From: Branchiostoma lanceolatum
Lineage: Eukaryota > Chordata > Leptocardii > Amphioxiformes > Branchiostomatidae
Length of the DNA stretch: 64,000 bases
Assembly: GCF_035083965.1 (NCBI RefSeq)
Contig: NC_089738.1
Location: forward strand, 15,402,734-15,466,733
Reading direction: 5' to 3'
Below the pieces are notes generated by a model that was not told the origin of the DNA, made no database searches, and worked only from the letters and a program-made list of their open reading frames with translations. Each line of letters begins with the position of its first letter. Positions within the stretch are counted from its first letter, which is position 1. This document shows, piece by piece, positions 41,789 through 56,700 of this stretch. Both the position numbers and the translations under genes were made by a program.

Positions 41789-44700
41789 GTTAGATGCACT
41801 GTATCCGGGATCACAGGAGAGCCTGTATTAATTTGATGATAGTTATTTGAATGGCGACGACAAATTAAAAGGCTTTAGACCAGCAGCGGAATATTGTGTC
41901 TAGCTGTTGGTAATCTGCTTGAATCGAATTGTCTCCGAAATATTTCGTAGGTAGTGGTGGCTTCCGGTCAGTTTGAAACGATTTTTCATGCATTTCATGC
42001 AAAGCAAAGATCTTTCCTGTTTTACAAATGGGTTAATGTGCGCCACCACTTTTGGTTATGATGTCTTTGATCGGACATCTTCTTTGATTAGAAATGTGCG
42101 TTCTCTATAAAAACATTTTGGCTATATGACACCTACTTCACACGTGCAGGTGGCATAGGACATACGTTACCAACCTGATGCCGTTTTCACATGCAGGACT
42201 ATAACCCAGCATGCTGCTTACGGTGGGTCTGGGTGTAGCGGGCCCAGTAGCGAGACTCAGCCCTGTAACCGGTTCTGTCACAACGGCGGCACGCTGGCCG
42301 GGTCAGGCTGCTCCTGTCATCCTGGATACAGCGGGACATGCTGTGGTACAGGTACGTCCGGAGTCAATATATAGATATCAAATTACTTCTTTAGAATTGT
42401 TATATAGACCAGAAATAGTTCAATTGTCGTGTGTCTGCAAGTTGCCATACATTGTACCTGTTGCAATTGTCGCGCGATAAAGTTATTATTCAATAAAAGT
42501 CCAAATAAGGAAAGTGGCTAAGAGGCCCCAAAAGACGTATCCATGCACATTCTAGATATCTTCCATCCATAGTTATGCTGGCAAGAGTACGTCGACGCAG
42601 AGACAAATACATACACATAACAAAAAAGATACCTTCTTCACGGAGGTAATATATAGGCGTCTAGGTGTGTCAATCTTGATGCCACTTAAAATGGTAAGAG
42701 ATAGTTTAGGTTTGGGCCCATAGCAGCTTTTTTAAACAGTAAGGGCCTTCTCTGTTGGAGACTTTGGTTCTCTTGTGAGTACCTTATCATCAAGCTCATT
42801 CCACTGTTCAGAACTTGTAATGATGTCAGTTGTGTTTGCTATTTAGTCTAGCCAGTTCTAGATATACGTAACGTCTCAATTTTATAACTTCAGACGTAAA
42901 CGAGTGCTCCAGTGCTAACGGAGGATGTGACCACGACTGTGTGAACACGCAGGGAAGTTACCACTGTACCTGCCGGGCTGGGTATCTTCTCTCCGGGACA
43001 CACAACTGCATAGGTGAGGGCTGAATTGGGAATGTATGATTGCATTCAGTACCTGTATGCAAAATGACGCTGTGTAGCGTGTTTCTTTAATGTATAACTA
43101 GTATACTTCATTTTGTTCTCCGACGAGCCTGTCTGTCAAACGCATGCCATCTTCTAGACATTTCCTTAGTTGCTTAATATACAAATGGAATACATAACGT
43201 CACAATTTTAAAGAAAATACATACATGTGCATGTTGTTACATGTGTGCGTTCATCAGGACAAAGAAGATGATGAGGCATAATTACTACTACACTTTAGCA
43301 TTTGCAGTAAGGACAAGAAAAAAATCTGGTGTAACAATTCCAGTCTTAGACGAGAGGTAATACAGAAAATTTAACATGAAATCTTTTCTTTTGCTTAGAT
43401 TTGAACGAGTGTTCACACGACAATGGCGGCTGCCAGCATACCTGCGAGAACACACCGGGAGGTCACCGCTGTACTTGTCGGCCTGGATACCTTCTGTCTG
43501 GATCAACCAACTGTGCAGGTAAAACCTGAATGGTGACAACAAAGAGGTGGTGAAAGTTATATATCCATTTAGCCACTCACCTTCAAGAGCACAGAAAACA
43601 ATCTTAACGGTCAATTTGAAATCAATGTCTTTCTTATATTGGATTATATATTGGTTTTAAAATACTAACCTGACCCATCACAGGTTAATAAATAGTTACA
43701 TGTAATCATTTTGACAAGGTAAGGATTAGCCGAAGAGACAAAATTCCGAGAGCTAAGGGAGCTCGTAACATGCAAAACGCGGTGAACATGAAAAAAGGCT
43801 GATGGCAACTGATGTACATTTCAACAACTGCAGATACAGAACACAGTTGATGATGAGGATGATGAAAATTTATCTGACGTGATTCACTTCCCGTGCACCA
43901 CAGACATCAACGAATGTTCCACTGACAACGGCGGATGTGAGCACACCTGCGCCAACACTATTGGCAGTTTCCAGTGTTCCTGTCGGTCCGGGTACCAGCT
44001 TTCAGGAACCACGGACTGTGTTGGTAAGATCACGTTATCATTCTTTTTATGACTAAGATGGGAGTCTTGAGTACATGGTCATGATATTGAATAAAGATCT
44101 GCTTGATAGGATCATAAACAAAACATAACACAATATGGTTAAATATGAACATGCCATGTGTAAATCTCTGAATGTAACGTTGTATCTTGATTTAGATGAC
44201 TTTGACTGTTTTTGCCAGCAGTGTTTGGAAATTCAAAGGGAAATCGTTTGCCGAAGAAACATCATGAATCCTATCCATTACATATATTTGAACTGAAAAA
44301 GATCCAGAATATCCGACTCTCTGATCTTTCCCGATATATTACATCGTATATATACACCTGATAGTAACTTTGCATTGATATTTTCGGTCAACGTTCTAAT
44401 AGATGTCAACGAATGTTCAATTAACAATGGCGGCTGTGACCACGACTGTACCAACACGGACGGGAGTTACTACTGCAGCTGTAGGACTGGATACCAGCTT
44501 GATGGGTCTCACACGTGTCTTGGTAGATAGCTTTGATTTTAACAAATTTATTGCAATGATGAACTAAGAAATTAAAATGAAACCTTCTTTTGAAAGGGAT
44601 GCATTTTTCAATGATGGTGTGTTAATTTCTTTGTGGTCAGACATGTGAATGTCAACAACGTACCTTGTAGATTAAGTTTAAGAAGTTAAAGCCTATTCCA

Positions 44701-47700
44701 CATCATATGGTGGATATAATGGTGCCCGTCTCTGTTTCACTAGCCCTTGGGCCACACAACTGTGCAAGGACAGATGGTATTGACTGTCTACAGCAGGGCT
44801 AGTCAACAGGTGTTGAATTTCTTAAAGTACCAACTTTGTAATCGTACTGAAGTCACATGATTTGTAGTCACGACACTCCAATCGGTGTGCTATAATAACT
44901 TACGAGATAAAACTGTTTCCCTTTTTCCCATCAGATATAGACGAATGCTCCAGTGGTAATGGCGGCTGCCAACACACGTGTACAAACACAGACGGAGGGT
45001 TCGAATGTTCCTGCAACACCGGGTATCAGCTCTCTGGATCTCGGAACTGCATAGGTAAGGCGCATTGAAAACGTCTCACATTGTCCATTCCTATAGATCC
45101 TGTCATTTTGACGTCTAAATATAAAACTAGTGTTAACAGGTCTACCATCTTCAGACGACATTGACCAACATAGGCCAGTTTCACGATATCGCTGCCATTT
45201 TAAAAAATGGGCTTACATGTTTGTACGAAACCAAGGTTTCTTTGTGTGTTTGAAAGCAAGGACTTATTTCATAGACACATCAAACTTTGCTTCTTGTTGT
45301 TTGTTTTTCCAATGGAACATTGACCATTGCGTTGATTTAGACACGTCAGTCACAGTTATGTTCTATTTTATGCTCTTTGTATACGTTGTTTTGAATTTCA
45401 GACGTTGACGAGTGTTCCGACAACAATGGAGGCTGTGACCAGAACTGTGTGAACACCGTGGGGAGTTATCACTGTGCCTGTCGCCCGGCCTATCAGCTCT
45501 CAGGCTTCGGAGGGATGACCTGTATCGGTGAGCCGAGAATTCGAAGTTAAATGTGTTGATCGTCTTTTTGTTGAATGGAAACCAATATGTGCTATTAGAT
45601 CTAAAGGACCTGATATGAATTGACGACTTTGAGGAAAATGACCTGGTGATGAAAACTGTATATACACTGAACATATAAATCTGCGAACATACATTTTCTT
45701 TCGCGTTAACGTTATGCATTTACTTTGCAGAAAGAGAAAACAGTGGGTGTGTGAATGGTACATGGACCTCGCAAACCACCTGTACCTGCGACCCTGGTTA
45801 TACTGGATCCAGCTGCAATACGGGTATGTACTTTAGTATACCAATGTGGCATATAATGTACAGCTATTGCTCTCCTGAAGAAGACGGTGGTGATACACTT
45901 TAACGGAATGACGAGCTCAAGAGTCTTCTGTTTTTTCTTCTTCCTTCTAGATTTCATAATCTTTGTAACACAAACTCTCATTGTCTAAGCTAGTGCTCTA
46001 TGGGATTTTGCCCATCAGGTTACCAGATTCGGTATTCAGTGATGGTTTTGTATATCATTATTTCAGCTATCTGCAGCAGCGGCTGTGTTCATGGAACTTG
46101 CACGGCACCGGAACAATGCAGCTGCTACACTGGGTACGCCGGAACCAGCTGTGACACGGGTAAGGCTATTTGTGTGCTATTTACGTGCTAAATTGTTATG
46201 TGGAATGTAGATGTAGACGACGAAGCGTTTGACAAAGTATTACATATCAAATATTCCATTGATATTTCAGTATCTGCTCTGGTGCAACTGATCATATTTA
46301 CACTGTCTAGAGCATCGTTAAGAATAAGGTATCTTGCAAAGCAGTGACCCCTCTAGGATTTTTAACAAACTATACCTTTTGTTAATTCAGATATCGATGA
46401 GTGTTTGACAAATAACGCAGGCTGCCAGCACACCTGTGTGAACACGGCCGGTAGCTACTACTGCACCTGTCGGATCGGATACCTGCTCCCACAAGGACAC
46501 AATTGTGAAGGTAAACATATGCATTGATGAAGCGTTGGTCTGTATGATTAGCTCCAAATTGCAATGTGATCTTATTGTAACATCATTGTAGGCACTGGTG
46601 TTGCTATCTCTGCTTAACTGGAGCCAGTCAGTTAAACCCAGAAGCGCTTTCTACTGTCAATAGAATCTGACCTGGAAATTGCTCACCTTTCAACAGCCTT
46701 TTGCAGACACAGTGTTGCTGATTAGTACATCTGACGGGGTATGCTCACAACATAACATCTGTTTTCATATTGGCATTTCAGACATAAATGAGTGTTTGAT
46801 TGGAAACGGTGGCTGCCAACACAACTGTATCAACACAGAGGGGAGTTACAGCTGTACCTGCAGAACTGGGTATCAACAAGCCGAACAAAGCTGCTACGGT
46901 AAGCATGTGGCGATCATGCCTTCATCAGCATCTTAAAAGTATTTTCTTTTATCATCATACAATAGTTGATGAAATTTTGTTGACATTATCAATTATACAA
47001 CAGCCTACAAAAAGTAATTACTAATACAATGATGTTGACTTGGCAATGTTTGTTTTTTCAGACATCGATGAATGTTCTTCCAATAACGGCGGATGTCAGC
47101 AAGTATGTGAGAACACAGAGGGCAGTTTCTCCTGTTCCTGTAGGACCGGGTATCAGTTGGTGGGCACGAGTGACTGTACAGGTAACGGTACAATACAATA
47201 AGTCCTTAGAAGGTATGACAAATGAGTACGATAGTAATATTTCTTTCAGAAATGACTATTTCGCGGACAATTCTTTCAGGACGACATCCTTTGCTACAGG
47301 TAGAGAAGTATGGAATATTAGGAAGCAAAATGATAGGATAAGATGGATAAGATCTAGATGTTTCATGATCTGGTAAGATGATCAAAACTCTAGATGCATA
47401 TTGCAAAATATCCAGTTTATGAAGAGTAGATTAGTATTTCTTAAAGGTACTCGTCACACAAGTGCTTAAAGGTAAAGCATTGGGAGGTGCATTCTGAAAA
47501 AAATGAATAAGTAAATGAATTTGGAACGATTTTTGTCAGGTGCTAGTGCAAGCGTTCTCTCAGAGGATACACCCATTTTTAAAGTAAATAATGATTAAAC
47601 AGTTACTTTGTAGAGCAATATATCTCTATGGTTTAAGTTTCATGTAATGAGTATAACATGTGCATGCACGTAAGATGGTGATCAGACGGCGGTTATATAC

Positions 47701-50700
47701 CTCCTTTGTAGACATTGATGAATGCAGCAGTGACAATGGCGGCTGTGAGCACAACTGCGTAAACAGCGTTGGGAGTTACAGATGTACCTGTCGTCATGGT
47801 TATCAACTGTCTGGGACAACAAACTGCGTCGGTAAGAAACACACACAAAAGGAATTAACCTTCCATTATTATTACGTAAATGCAAATATATAGATCTGGC
47901 TCTTTTAGGTTCGACCAGTCAGTATACTGGCTGTAGCGTCACGTGCAAATATACTAGAGCGCATCATTACTGATCTACTGTTTTGTTACTTTTCAGATGT
48001 GAACGGATGTCTATCACTCCCGGACTGTCACTTCTGCACTAACACGGTGGGATCCTTCACTTGTTCGTGCAGGCGTGGCCACCATCTTGTGAATGGGAAC
48101 GACTGTAGAGGTATGTGGCCTTTGTATGGGTTTATGCTGACTCATTTTATAATTATTTCAAAGCACTTTTCCAAAATTGTCTCTTTACGTTGCCGTTGGC
48201 GGGTGTCATATGTTGCTTCGACCCGTAGGGACAATGGGTTGATGGAGCCAATCTCTCTCCTTCCGCTGCCTTTTATCTCCATAACCAAGTACCAGGTACC
48301 CAGTGGTGTACACCATTCAACGTCATACAAAATAGCGTATCAATATCTATGTGCCATATAGATGATGATCTGTACCCGTATGGAGGAAGTGGTGGGAAAA
48401 TCCATCAAGGGAAACACTGTGTGCGGGAGGAGCTACCGATAGAAGGATTGAGATTCTACAGTCGACGTCATCACTACATATACGTAAGACAATACCTCTA
48501 ATTCGTATCTGCTAAGTGAAAAGTGGTAAGATATGCTGTACTGTTGTTGCTACTATTCTTTTGAAGTTGATATCTTTACCCGTCTTCAGTTTGGTCTGAA
48601 GTAAAGGATCTTACAGCATTTCAGCTTCAGGAGAGTAAAGAGTCCGGTCATATTCGTCGAACGACAGGCTGACGTCAGAGAATGGAGTCAATGCATCGTA
48701 AAACATTTAACTGTATGGTTATGAAAAGGTTGTGGAAGATCTTTGGGCTTGCCAATGGCCGTTTTCGCTGAAAATCATACGACAAAAAAAGTCCTACGAC
48801 AAATATTACCATGCCTGAAGTAAATCGGCAGCAACCTACCCTGTCAAAGACTGTTCATTCCATTAGTTCCCTGTTTACCTTGACAGATATGCGACAACGG
48901 AATCGTGTCATTCGACTGGATCCCGCGTCCGCGGTTTCCCACAAAGCTGACAGAGGCCCACTGGAGCAGGAAGGCGGTGATAGCACCTTATCTGGCCCAG
49001 TCACATCCCTACATCATACCACATCTGCCAGAACAACGGAAGACGAAGATCTACTACCAGTTCCATAAAGTTGGAGACGGTGATGCAGTCTCAGCTGAGG
49101 TTCTTCGTCGGGCACGAGACCATGGAAGGTTTACGCCAGGATTCTATGCACCAGGTAAGTGGCCTTCTAGATTACAAAAAGAAAAAAAAAGATACCAGCC
49201 ACGCACGGTCAGAAGGAAACGTGATTGGCTGGTAAGTTCCCTTCTAAGAACAGGAGGGGGAGTACTAGTATCTGATTGGTTGACGGCTGGCCGCCGGTAA
49301 CGCAGGACGCCAAGACCGTTGCTTGATACCTGTGTTATCGTTACATCGATACATGTGTTATTGTTGTTGACATTGTCTTTTATCTACAACACACAATGCC
49401 GTCGTTTTCAACCTGTTTCTAACTGCATTCTTTGTTGATTTTTTTTCAGGCTACGAGCCAGTGTGGGTTCTTGTTGTGACGTGGACCAACATGTCCCCAG
49501 ACTGCAGTGTGTACCCAGGAGGACGATGTCCCGTCAATCATGCTACCCTACCGGTAAGTGCGCGTTGTTACGAGAGCATGTGTGCTTCCCATTTATTTCA
49601 AATTTACTTCATGCAAATACCATGCAAATATAACGTTTATACATTTCATTGCAAATGCAATCATAACATCAATTGATATTCCAACTTTTTACAGATCAAC
49701 GACTTTCAGCTGGTCATTTCCACTGATGGGACATACTCATTTGGGCACAACATCTATCCTACGATGAAGCTCGAATGGACCAGTGCGGGTGAGATCCAAA
49801 TAAACTATTTTGTTATATTTCTTATCTCAGCAATATCATTTCCTGGTTCTTTCTTTGTAGCCATTTTTCATGACATTTGATAAAACGATACATTATACTT
49901 TTCAGGTGAACTGAACGGAAATCCGAACCCTGCAGCCCATGCAGTCGGTGGCTTCAGCTCCGGCGAAGGCACTGCCGTAGACCTACGGTATTCTGGTAAA
50001 GCTAACATGAAACGGTGGAGATTCCATGCAGGTAATGACACGTTTGCGATAGCCAAATCCTATTCTGTTTTATCCTCGCGTCAATGGGTGCCTCCATATT
50101 GAGTCGAGACGTCATGGTTCGGCCATATGGAAACCTTCCAGCTTACCAATCTATACCAATCACAGAATCACAAGTCGTGCCGTCATAACAACGGCGTTCT
50201 CATGCGGGGCTCCCCATCAGTATTCACGATTTTTGAGCTTTTTTTGTCATCATTCTATCGAAATGTTAGAAGATCATATCAGCGGGCAATTGTGGTAAAC
50301 ATTCAATGGTACTAGACTTCGGACTGATAGCGCCTAATGTCTGATGTAGTACATTGACGAATATGCCCAGTGTGGCTGTAAACAGAGTTTGGAGCGATTT
50401 TGTATGTCAATTTTAGTTGCAGTAATAGCCGTGACCTAAAAATTAATTCGCTGTCCACCTAAAGGTCCCTGGAGCTACGCACTCCAACAGATGGGAGATT
50501 TCACAGTTCCACAGCAGTCGGCACTGCAGTGTGCGCAGTGGATCAAAGAACAGGACATTCCTGACCCGACTCGACTCTCAGGCTACTACCGTATCCCAGG
50601 TCCCCGGTCCTGTCCTTGTAATGCTGAGCAAGCCTTCTTCGACAGCACGTAAGTATCTCCAAGCAATACTGCTTAGTAGTGTCCCACCGGTAGAGATCAT

Positions 50701-53700
50701 GGTCTAGCCAGCCGCTAGGGAGATTTCAAGGCACGTTGAAGGAACTCACTAAAACCGGGTAAAGATTTGCACTGCGCCATTGGTCAGAGGAGTGTGTAGA
50801 CGAGGGGTGGTGATCACTGTTTTGAAATTTACAGATACAGCTTTTCTGTCCGTCGGACCGAGTCATGTGCCATAAGCCGCAGACGCGCCGTGGTGTACTA
50901 CGGGGGGCGCAGGCACGAGTTCCGCCGAACCTGCTGCTACACCGCCTCCTGGTTCTGGATAGAGAGGTGGTGGTGGTGGCGTTGGCGAAGGAGGGTCGCT
51001 GGAGGAAGTCTCATGCGGGGACACGATGGTGGTCACCTCATAATTGTACGTACAAGCATTCTGATGATTGTTCATGTATTGTTACTATCGCTACTTAGTC
51101 TTTGGAAAGTAGAGTTAGGCACTAATATATTTATCTCTCATACCACAATCGACATTTTCTTTTTCCTCTTCGGGTGCTGCTTAACCAATGCTTTGCTACC
51201 GGTGATTATCAGAACGTCACATTAAAAACAAACACAACAGACATATGGCGTTGATAATGCAAATGGGAAGACGTAGCAGAACCTTTGTGCATAGAGGTGT
51301 ATGAAAAAGCACTTTGTGGATATCAGAGCAAATGTTATGTTCTATTTTACGACAGGATGATCTTGGGACCGACAACAGCGCCCGTCAGAAATGCTGTGTG
51401 GAATCCGCGGGCGCTAGAATGGGATGGTACTGCCGAAAGTTCGGGCAACTCCGTCCGTTTTCCGTTCCAGATAACTCGAGGAGTCCCTGTTCCAGCTATC
51501 CTATTCACATAGGTAAATTATCTATCTTTTATAGTCTATGAAAATATAGATACTTGAACTTGAAAGTTAATCTGTGTTGGTAGAGGTCATCCTGAAATTT
51601 TGGGTTAGTCTACTTTTTGTGTTGGCAATTACAGTTAAACTTTGATTCAGAATAGATATTTGAAGTTTGCTAGGTTTGAACATGTCACGTCATTCTCCTT
51701 TTCTGTGTAATACAAGGTTGGACGGTGGTGCGAAGCGATCCACACATCATGACGCTGGACGGGAGGCAGTACACATTCAACGGACTTGGGGAATACGTCC
51801 TGGGAGACTTCGGAAGGGGAGAATACCAAATACAAGGACGGACGTCATTCGTGAAAGGTAGGAACATCTTGATTTCTAGCCATTACCTCATGACACATTG
51901 ATACTGCTAGGACTTCCGATAACAGGTACAGGTTTGAAATGAAGCTCCTGGCACTTTTGACCAATTGCTGACTTCACATGCTCGGTAGATTACGTCTTTG
52001 TTAGGTCACGTGTTCGTTAGGTCACGATTAGTCGTTCGTACTTGAAGAATGCTATATCATCGACATCTATTGTATTTTGAACATATTGTAGCTACCGACA
52101 ATGCTGTTAGCCAATAAAGATGAAATTTCAGACTAATAATTTGAAATGATTTCTCCTCACCGATATAGGAAGTAAACTTGCCACAGTGTTCACCGGTATC
52201 GTGACCGCCGAGCGCAACCGCGTACCGATTCAGATCAACCTGGTGGGAACGTCAGGTTTGCAGCTTCACATCAACGGAAGTGACGTCAACATGGCGGCCT
52301 TCAACGACAGCGAGTTCGAACTGGAAGTGGATGACAGCGCTGTAGTCAGCAGTCCTGAAGAAAACACGCTTCTCGTCGTCTTCTTCAACGGGATTACGGC
52401 AAAAATCAACGCAGCAAAGGTACTGTAACTACGACAGCTGCTTATCTTGCCATTGATTGTTTAGAATTAGCTTCACTTCAACTGTTTATATAGGCTTATA
52501 TCCTTCGCGTACGTAATGAACAACAACTTTAATGATGTTACTACATATCAAGAAAATGTATCAAAGTATCGCCATAGGCATGTGCATGCTTTTATCAGTA
52601 CGTACTCCATTTGACATTTATTGATTGTGACCTTGGATCGAATAATATTTTGATACTTTGAGTAACTGATAACAATTTTGTTTTAACACATCGGATTTTA
52701 TTTGTTCCTCTGATCATCGTCCACGAGATATCTACCACACTAAATCTAACATGTCTTGTTAACATGTTCTAAACATACTGGACCCTCTTAGAAATACATT
52801 TTTACAAGATTAGATGAAATAAATTGATGAGAAATAAAGTAGTGTAAATACAAACATACGACTGAGCCCTTGTATTCCTCCATAGGCGATGTTGTTCGTG
52901 GAGTTCTCAGCGCCGCCTGAGTACATGAACAGAACGCAAGGTCTGCTGGGAAGATGGGACGGTGACAAGACAAATGACTTCGAGGCCTTTGATGGAACGA
53001 CGCTTTCTGCCAACTCTTCGGAGAGACAGCTTTATGAGATTTTCGGACAGTCATGTAGGTGTTAAATACGATGTGATAATGTTACAAGCAAATAAAGCAG
53101 TTAAGTTAAAATCATTTCCACATCGATGATGTACAAAGCGGCGCCCATTTCTGTTTCTCATAGATCACACTAGATATAGTATTATAGTAAGTAGTATATT
53201 CTTATACATGTATAGAACTAGATTGTTACCTATGTTGTCTGTAATTTGCCATACATTGTCACTGATGCAATTGTTGTGCAATAAATCATTCATTCATTCA
53301 TTCATATAGCACTAGAGCAGCGGGCAAACGCTCAGCAGCAGGGGGCTAGCCCACTGGTAGTGTTGTATGTTCAACTACTATAGTCTTTACGTCAGCTGGG
53401 TGTTAAGCAGAGAATTAAAGCAGCATATTTAAACCCTATGTATGGTCATCGGGTATAAATGAATCTACCTTGCAGTTCAGAAATCTTATGACTGATTTTA
53501 TTCATGTATCATTAATTATCCATAGGGCAAGTGACAGGAGAAGAAGGACCCAAAAAGTCGCTTTTCTACTACGCTCCCGGAGAAGGTCCTGGAAACTTCA
53601 CCCAGGCGTCATACGAGCCCGCCTTCACGGACGAGATCGTGTTTGCCAGTGCTGAACTGGAGCAGCAGGTCCTTCATTTTGTTTATTTCATTTATGCTAT

Positions 53701-56700
53701 AATCGTAGTTACCTGTGTGGCCAACATATATAAGCTTTTGGCACGGTGGCCAAATTTATGCTTAGAAACTCCCATGTCCAGCCGAATTCGAACGCTGTTC
53801 CACGATGTTCGAAATGACGTAATTCGATCCGAATGCTTGTTCGATTTGGGGTCACCTACAGTCCAAGGTAACTCGACACTTTGTCGAACGCGCGTAGCAA
53901 CGGGAGAAAGAATACCCCAGCGACGGACCACCGTGCGGCCACTCTTGCACATTTGTATTATGATTTTATCACTGTTGTCACTTGTATCTTTGATATGTGC
54001 TAAATGAATAATCACTGAATCAATCAAGGCCCGGGCTGTGTGCGGAGAGGACAAGACGTGTCTGTTCGACATCAGCCATACCGGCGACGTGCAGGTCGGG
54101 GAGGTGTCGCTGGCGGCGCTGCAGACTTTCGAAGACGAGGTATCGGGGAGAGGTAAGGGTGATCTGATGTCAAAACGTATATTGTTATCTGTAGTGGATT
54201 CATTAGTAATTTCTAACACAATTTTCGAAAATGAAAGCCAAATTTAAAACTAAACATCACCAGTCAAGGAATGAGCAAGTTACCGCTGCTATGACGTCGC
54301 TGTATGCAAAATTTACAGTTGGTAAACAATGGATCAAAATCTACAGAAAGTTTGTAGCGTCCCCCGTCTCTGTCAAGGGTATATGTCTTTCCGATGGACA
54401 ACCTCTATTGAATGACAGAAATACAGCATCTTTTGTTGGTCAGTTCTGCTTGTCGACCACGTAGATGATGAGCCGTCTTTCAACGTGTCACTCTCAAAGC
54501 TTTACAATCCTATGATATCTCCCAATGCAGAAAGTTTTCCACCGCTGATATCCGGGCCCGGCGCTGTGTACCTGTCAGCTGGAGAGACGATAGAGATAGA
54601 GCTGAACGCCACGGACCCGCAGGATCTCCCGGTCACGTTTGAGATGGGACCTGACGTTCCACCAGAGGTCGTCCTGGTTACCAATGGCAACTACGCAAAG
54701 GTGACGTGGAACGTCACGGACAACACGATGTTTAATCTTCAGGTGATTATTCATTTAATGACAATTTTGCGACATCTTCCTTATGCTTCTGCAGCTGATT
54801 TCTTTTTAAACATTTCGTCTGAAAGCAACGTTATAGTTAAGCAGAATAAACTTATCCTCTTCCAAAGTTTCTGACTAAAACCTCCTGCAATTCCGAAACA
54901 AACTGCAAGGGAATCCAACCTTACACCATTCCTTCCCGGCCCAAAAGCTATCCAGCACAAACCGAATCATTACTATATGTAGCATGTCCAGAAAAGTAGA
55001 TACAAAAACAGATGTTTCGCTGCAGTACCAGGGCAAGTAGCTAAGAGGCCTAAAATGACGAGCACCTTCAGTATCACAGCACCTACCCCACTACACTGTG
55101 ACAAGCCAAATATCGCAACAATCTAAACGCAGCAACTGCAAGGAAAGAAAAAGACATGTTCAAATACACACAGTCAGTGAAAAGAGGTAATGATTGTGTG
55201 ACTATGCACTAACAGGTGACGGCGATAAATTCCCGGAACAGCTCTACCGAGTACCGGCCTGTCCTGTACCTGTGCTCCTGTAGGAATGGCGGCCGCTGCA
55301 ACGCCAGCAACGATCTGGAACCGTCGCTTGTGGGGTATGATGAAAGGTGAGACAATTTTGCCTTTATTTATTGGGAGAGCAATCAAAGCAAGTATCCAAG
55401 CCTGCAACTGTCTGTGTTTTATCAAGGACCTTGGTTTTATGTAAACAGACATAATCATTTGAAGAATCAGCTTGGTGATTGATACTTACCTATGACACCT
55501 AGAAGTGGCACATTGGGTCGGTGTGACAGGGGCTGGTGCGCCGGAGATCTCCACGTTTCTTGACCTTTCTTGGGGGCCGAGATCACTGATTGAGAGACGA
55601 AATCGAACAGACACCGGCCGTTTCCCGCCAGTATGAGTAATGGTTCCGCAGTTCCACTGATGTCCTTGAAGTCAGGGACAACACGCTGCCTAATTATTCA
55701 AACCCAGGCAGTAGAGAACAGAATATAGCCTTACCCAGTCATGATGTATCAGTAAAATTGTCTTTTCTGACAGGTTTGTCATCCAGAAATGTGTGTGCGA
55801 GGAGGGGTACACAGGGGAGCAGTGCGAAAGTGACATTGACGCATGCGCGGAGAACTTTGACCCATGTTTCCCAGGAGTCCCCTGTACGGATCTCCCGCCA
55901 CCTGCCGGCATGGAGGACGGCTTCACGTGCGGAGACTGCCCTCCGGGGTACGAAGGCAACGGAACGACTTGCCAAGGTAAGAAGTATCTGTATCTATATA
56001 GCCGATACGACCGCCCTTCGATACGATAGCCTTTAATTTAGAAACCAAGCCGACGTCTTACAGCATGGTCGTGGTGACTATTGGAGAGTGTCTTTCACTT
56101 GGCATTATAGTTTTTACCCAAGACCAAGTTCAACTTTAGAGGTTGAAGAAACCCTCTTGTGTGACCACGGCTAAGTTAAGTATGTTGGCCAGCTGTTCTT
56201 CGTACGGTCTGTGATTGAATGGGCTTGTCTACATCTTCGGCTCTACTAGCTCCAAAAAAAAACTTTCGTATAAAAGTTCGTGCTAGATTATATGATAAGT
56301 ACACAATGCAGCTAACGTGAAATTCAAATGTATTACAATGATTACTCTACCTACTACAAACTGAACTAATGTCTAACAATTGTGAACTTTCTTCCCAGAC
56401 ATTGATGAGTGTGAGTTGGAAGAGGCAACGTTGTGCCAACAGATGTGTGTAAACTACGTGGGTAACTTTACCTGCGACTGCCACGAAGGGTATAAGCTAG
56501 CCGAAGACGGACGCTCGTGTGCAGGTAAAACAAATCATTTCAATAGTTTATCTGTAATTGAGTTTTGATTACCTTAATCGCTATTAACTTATTTATTCTG
56601 AAGTCTTGATTTCTGTTGCCTGGAATCTATACTATCTAGCTCAAAATAGGCCTCTCCTTTGATCGCTTCCCTGCCAGCCCACTTTTGAAGTGTGCCAGAC

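Noticed and set aside
48130..48361. Coding exon between the last EGF (48110) and the NIDO start (48362)
   Set aside because: An open frame runs on from the EGF exon, but a good donor exists at 48111 and the exon at 48362 accepts phase 1, so the stretch is intronic.
53669..54028. Read-through exon extension after 53668 (hydrophobic [18 protein letters not shown])
   Set aside because: It would give a 158-residue ORF with a TM-like helix, but the VWD C-terminal sequence resumes in frame at 54029, so this is most likely an intron despite the weak GTCCTT donor.
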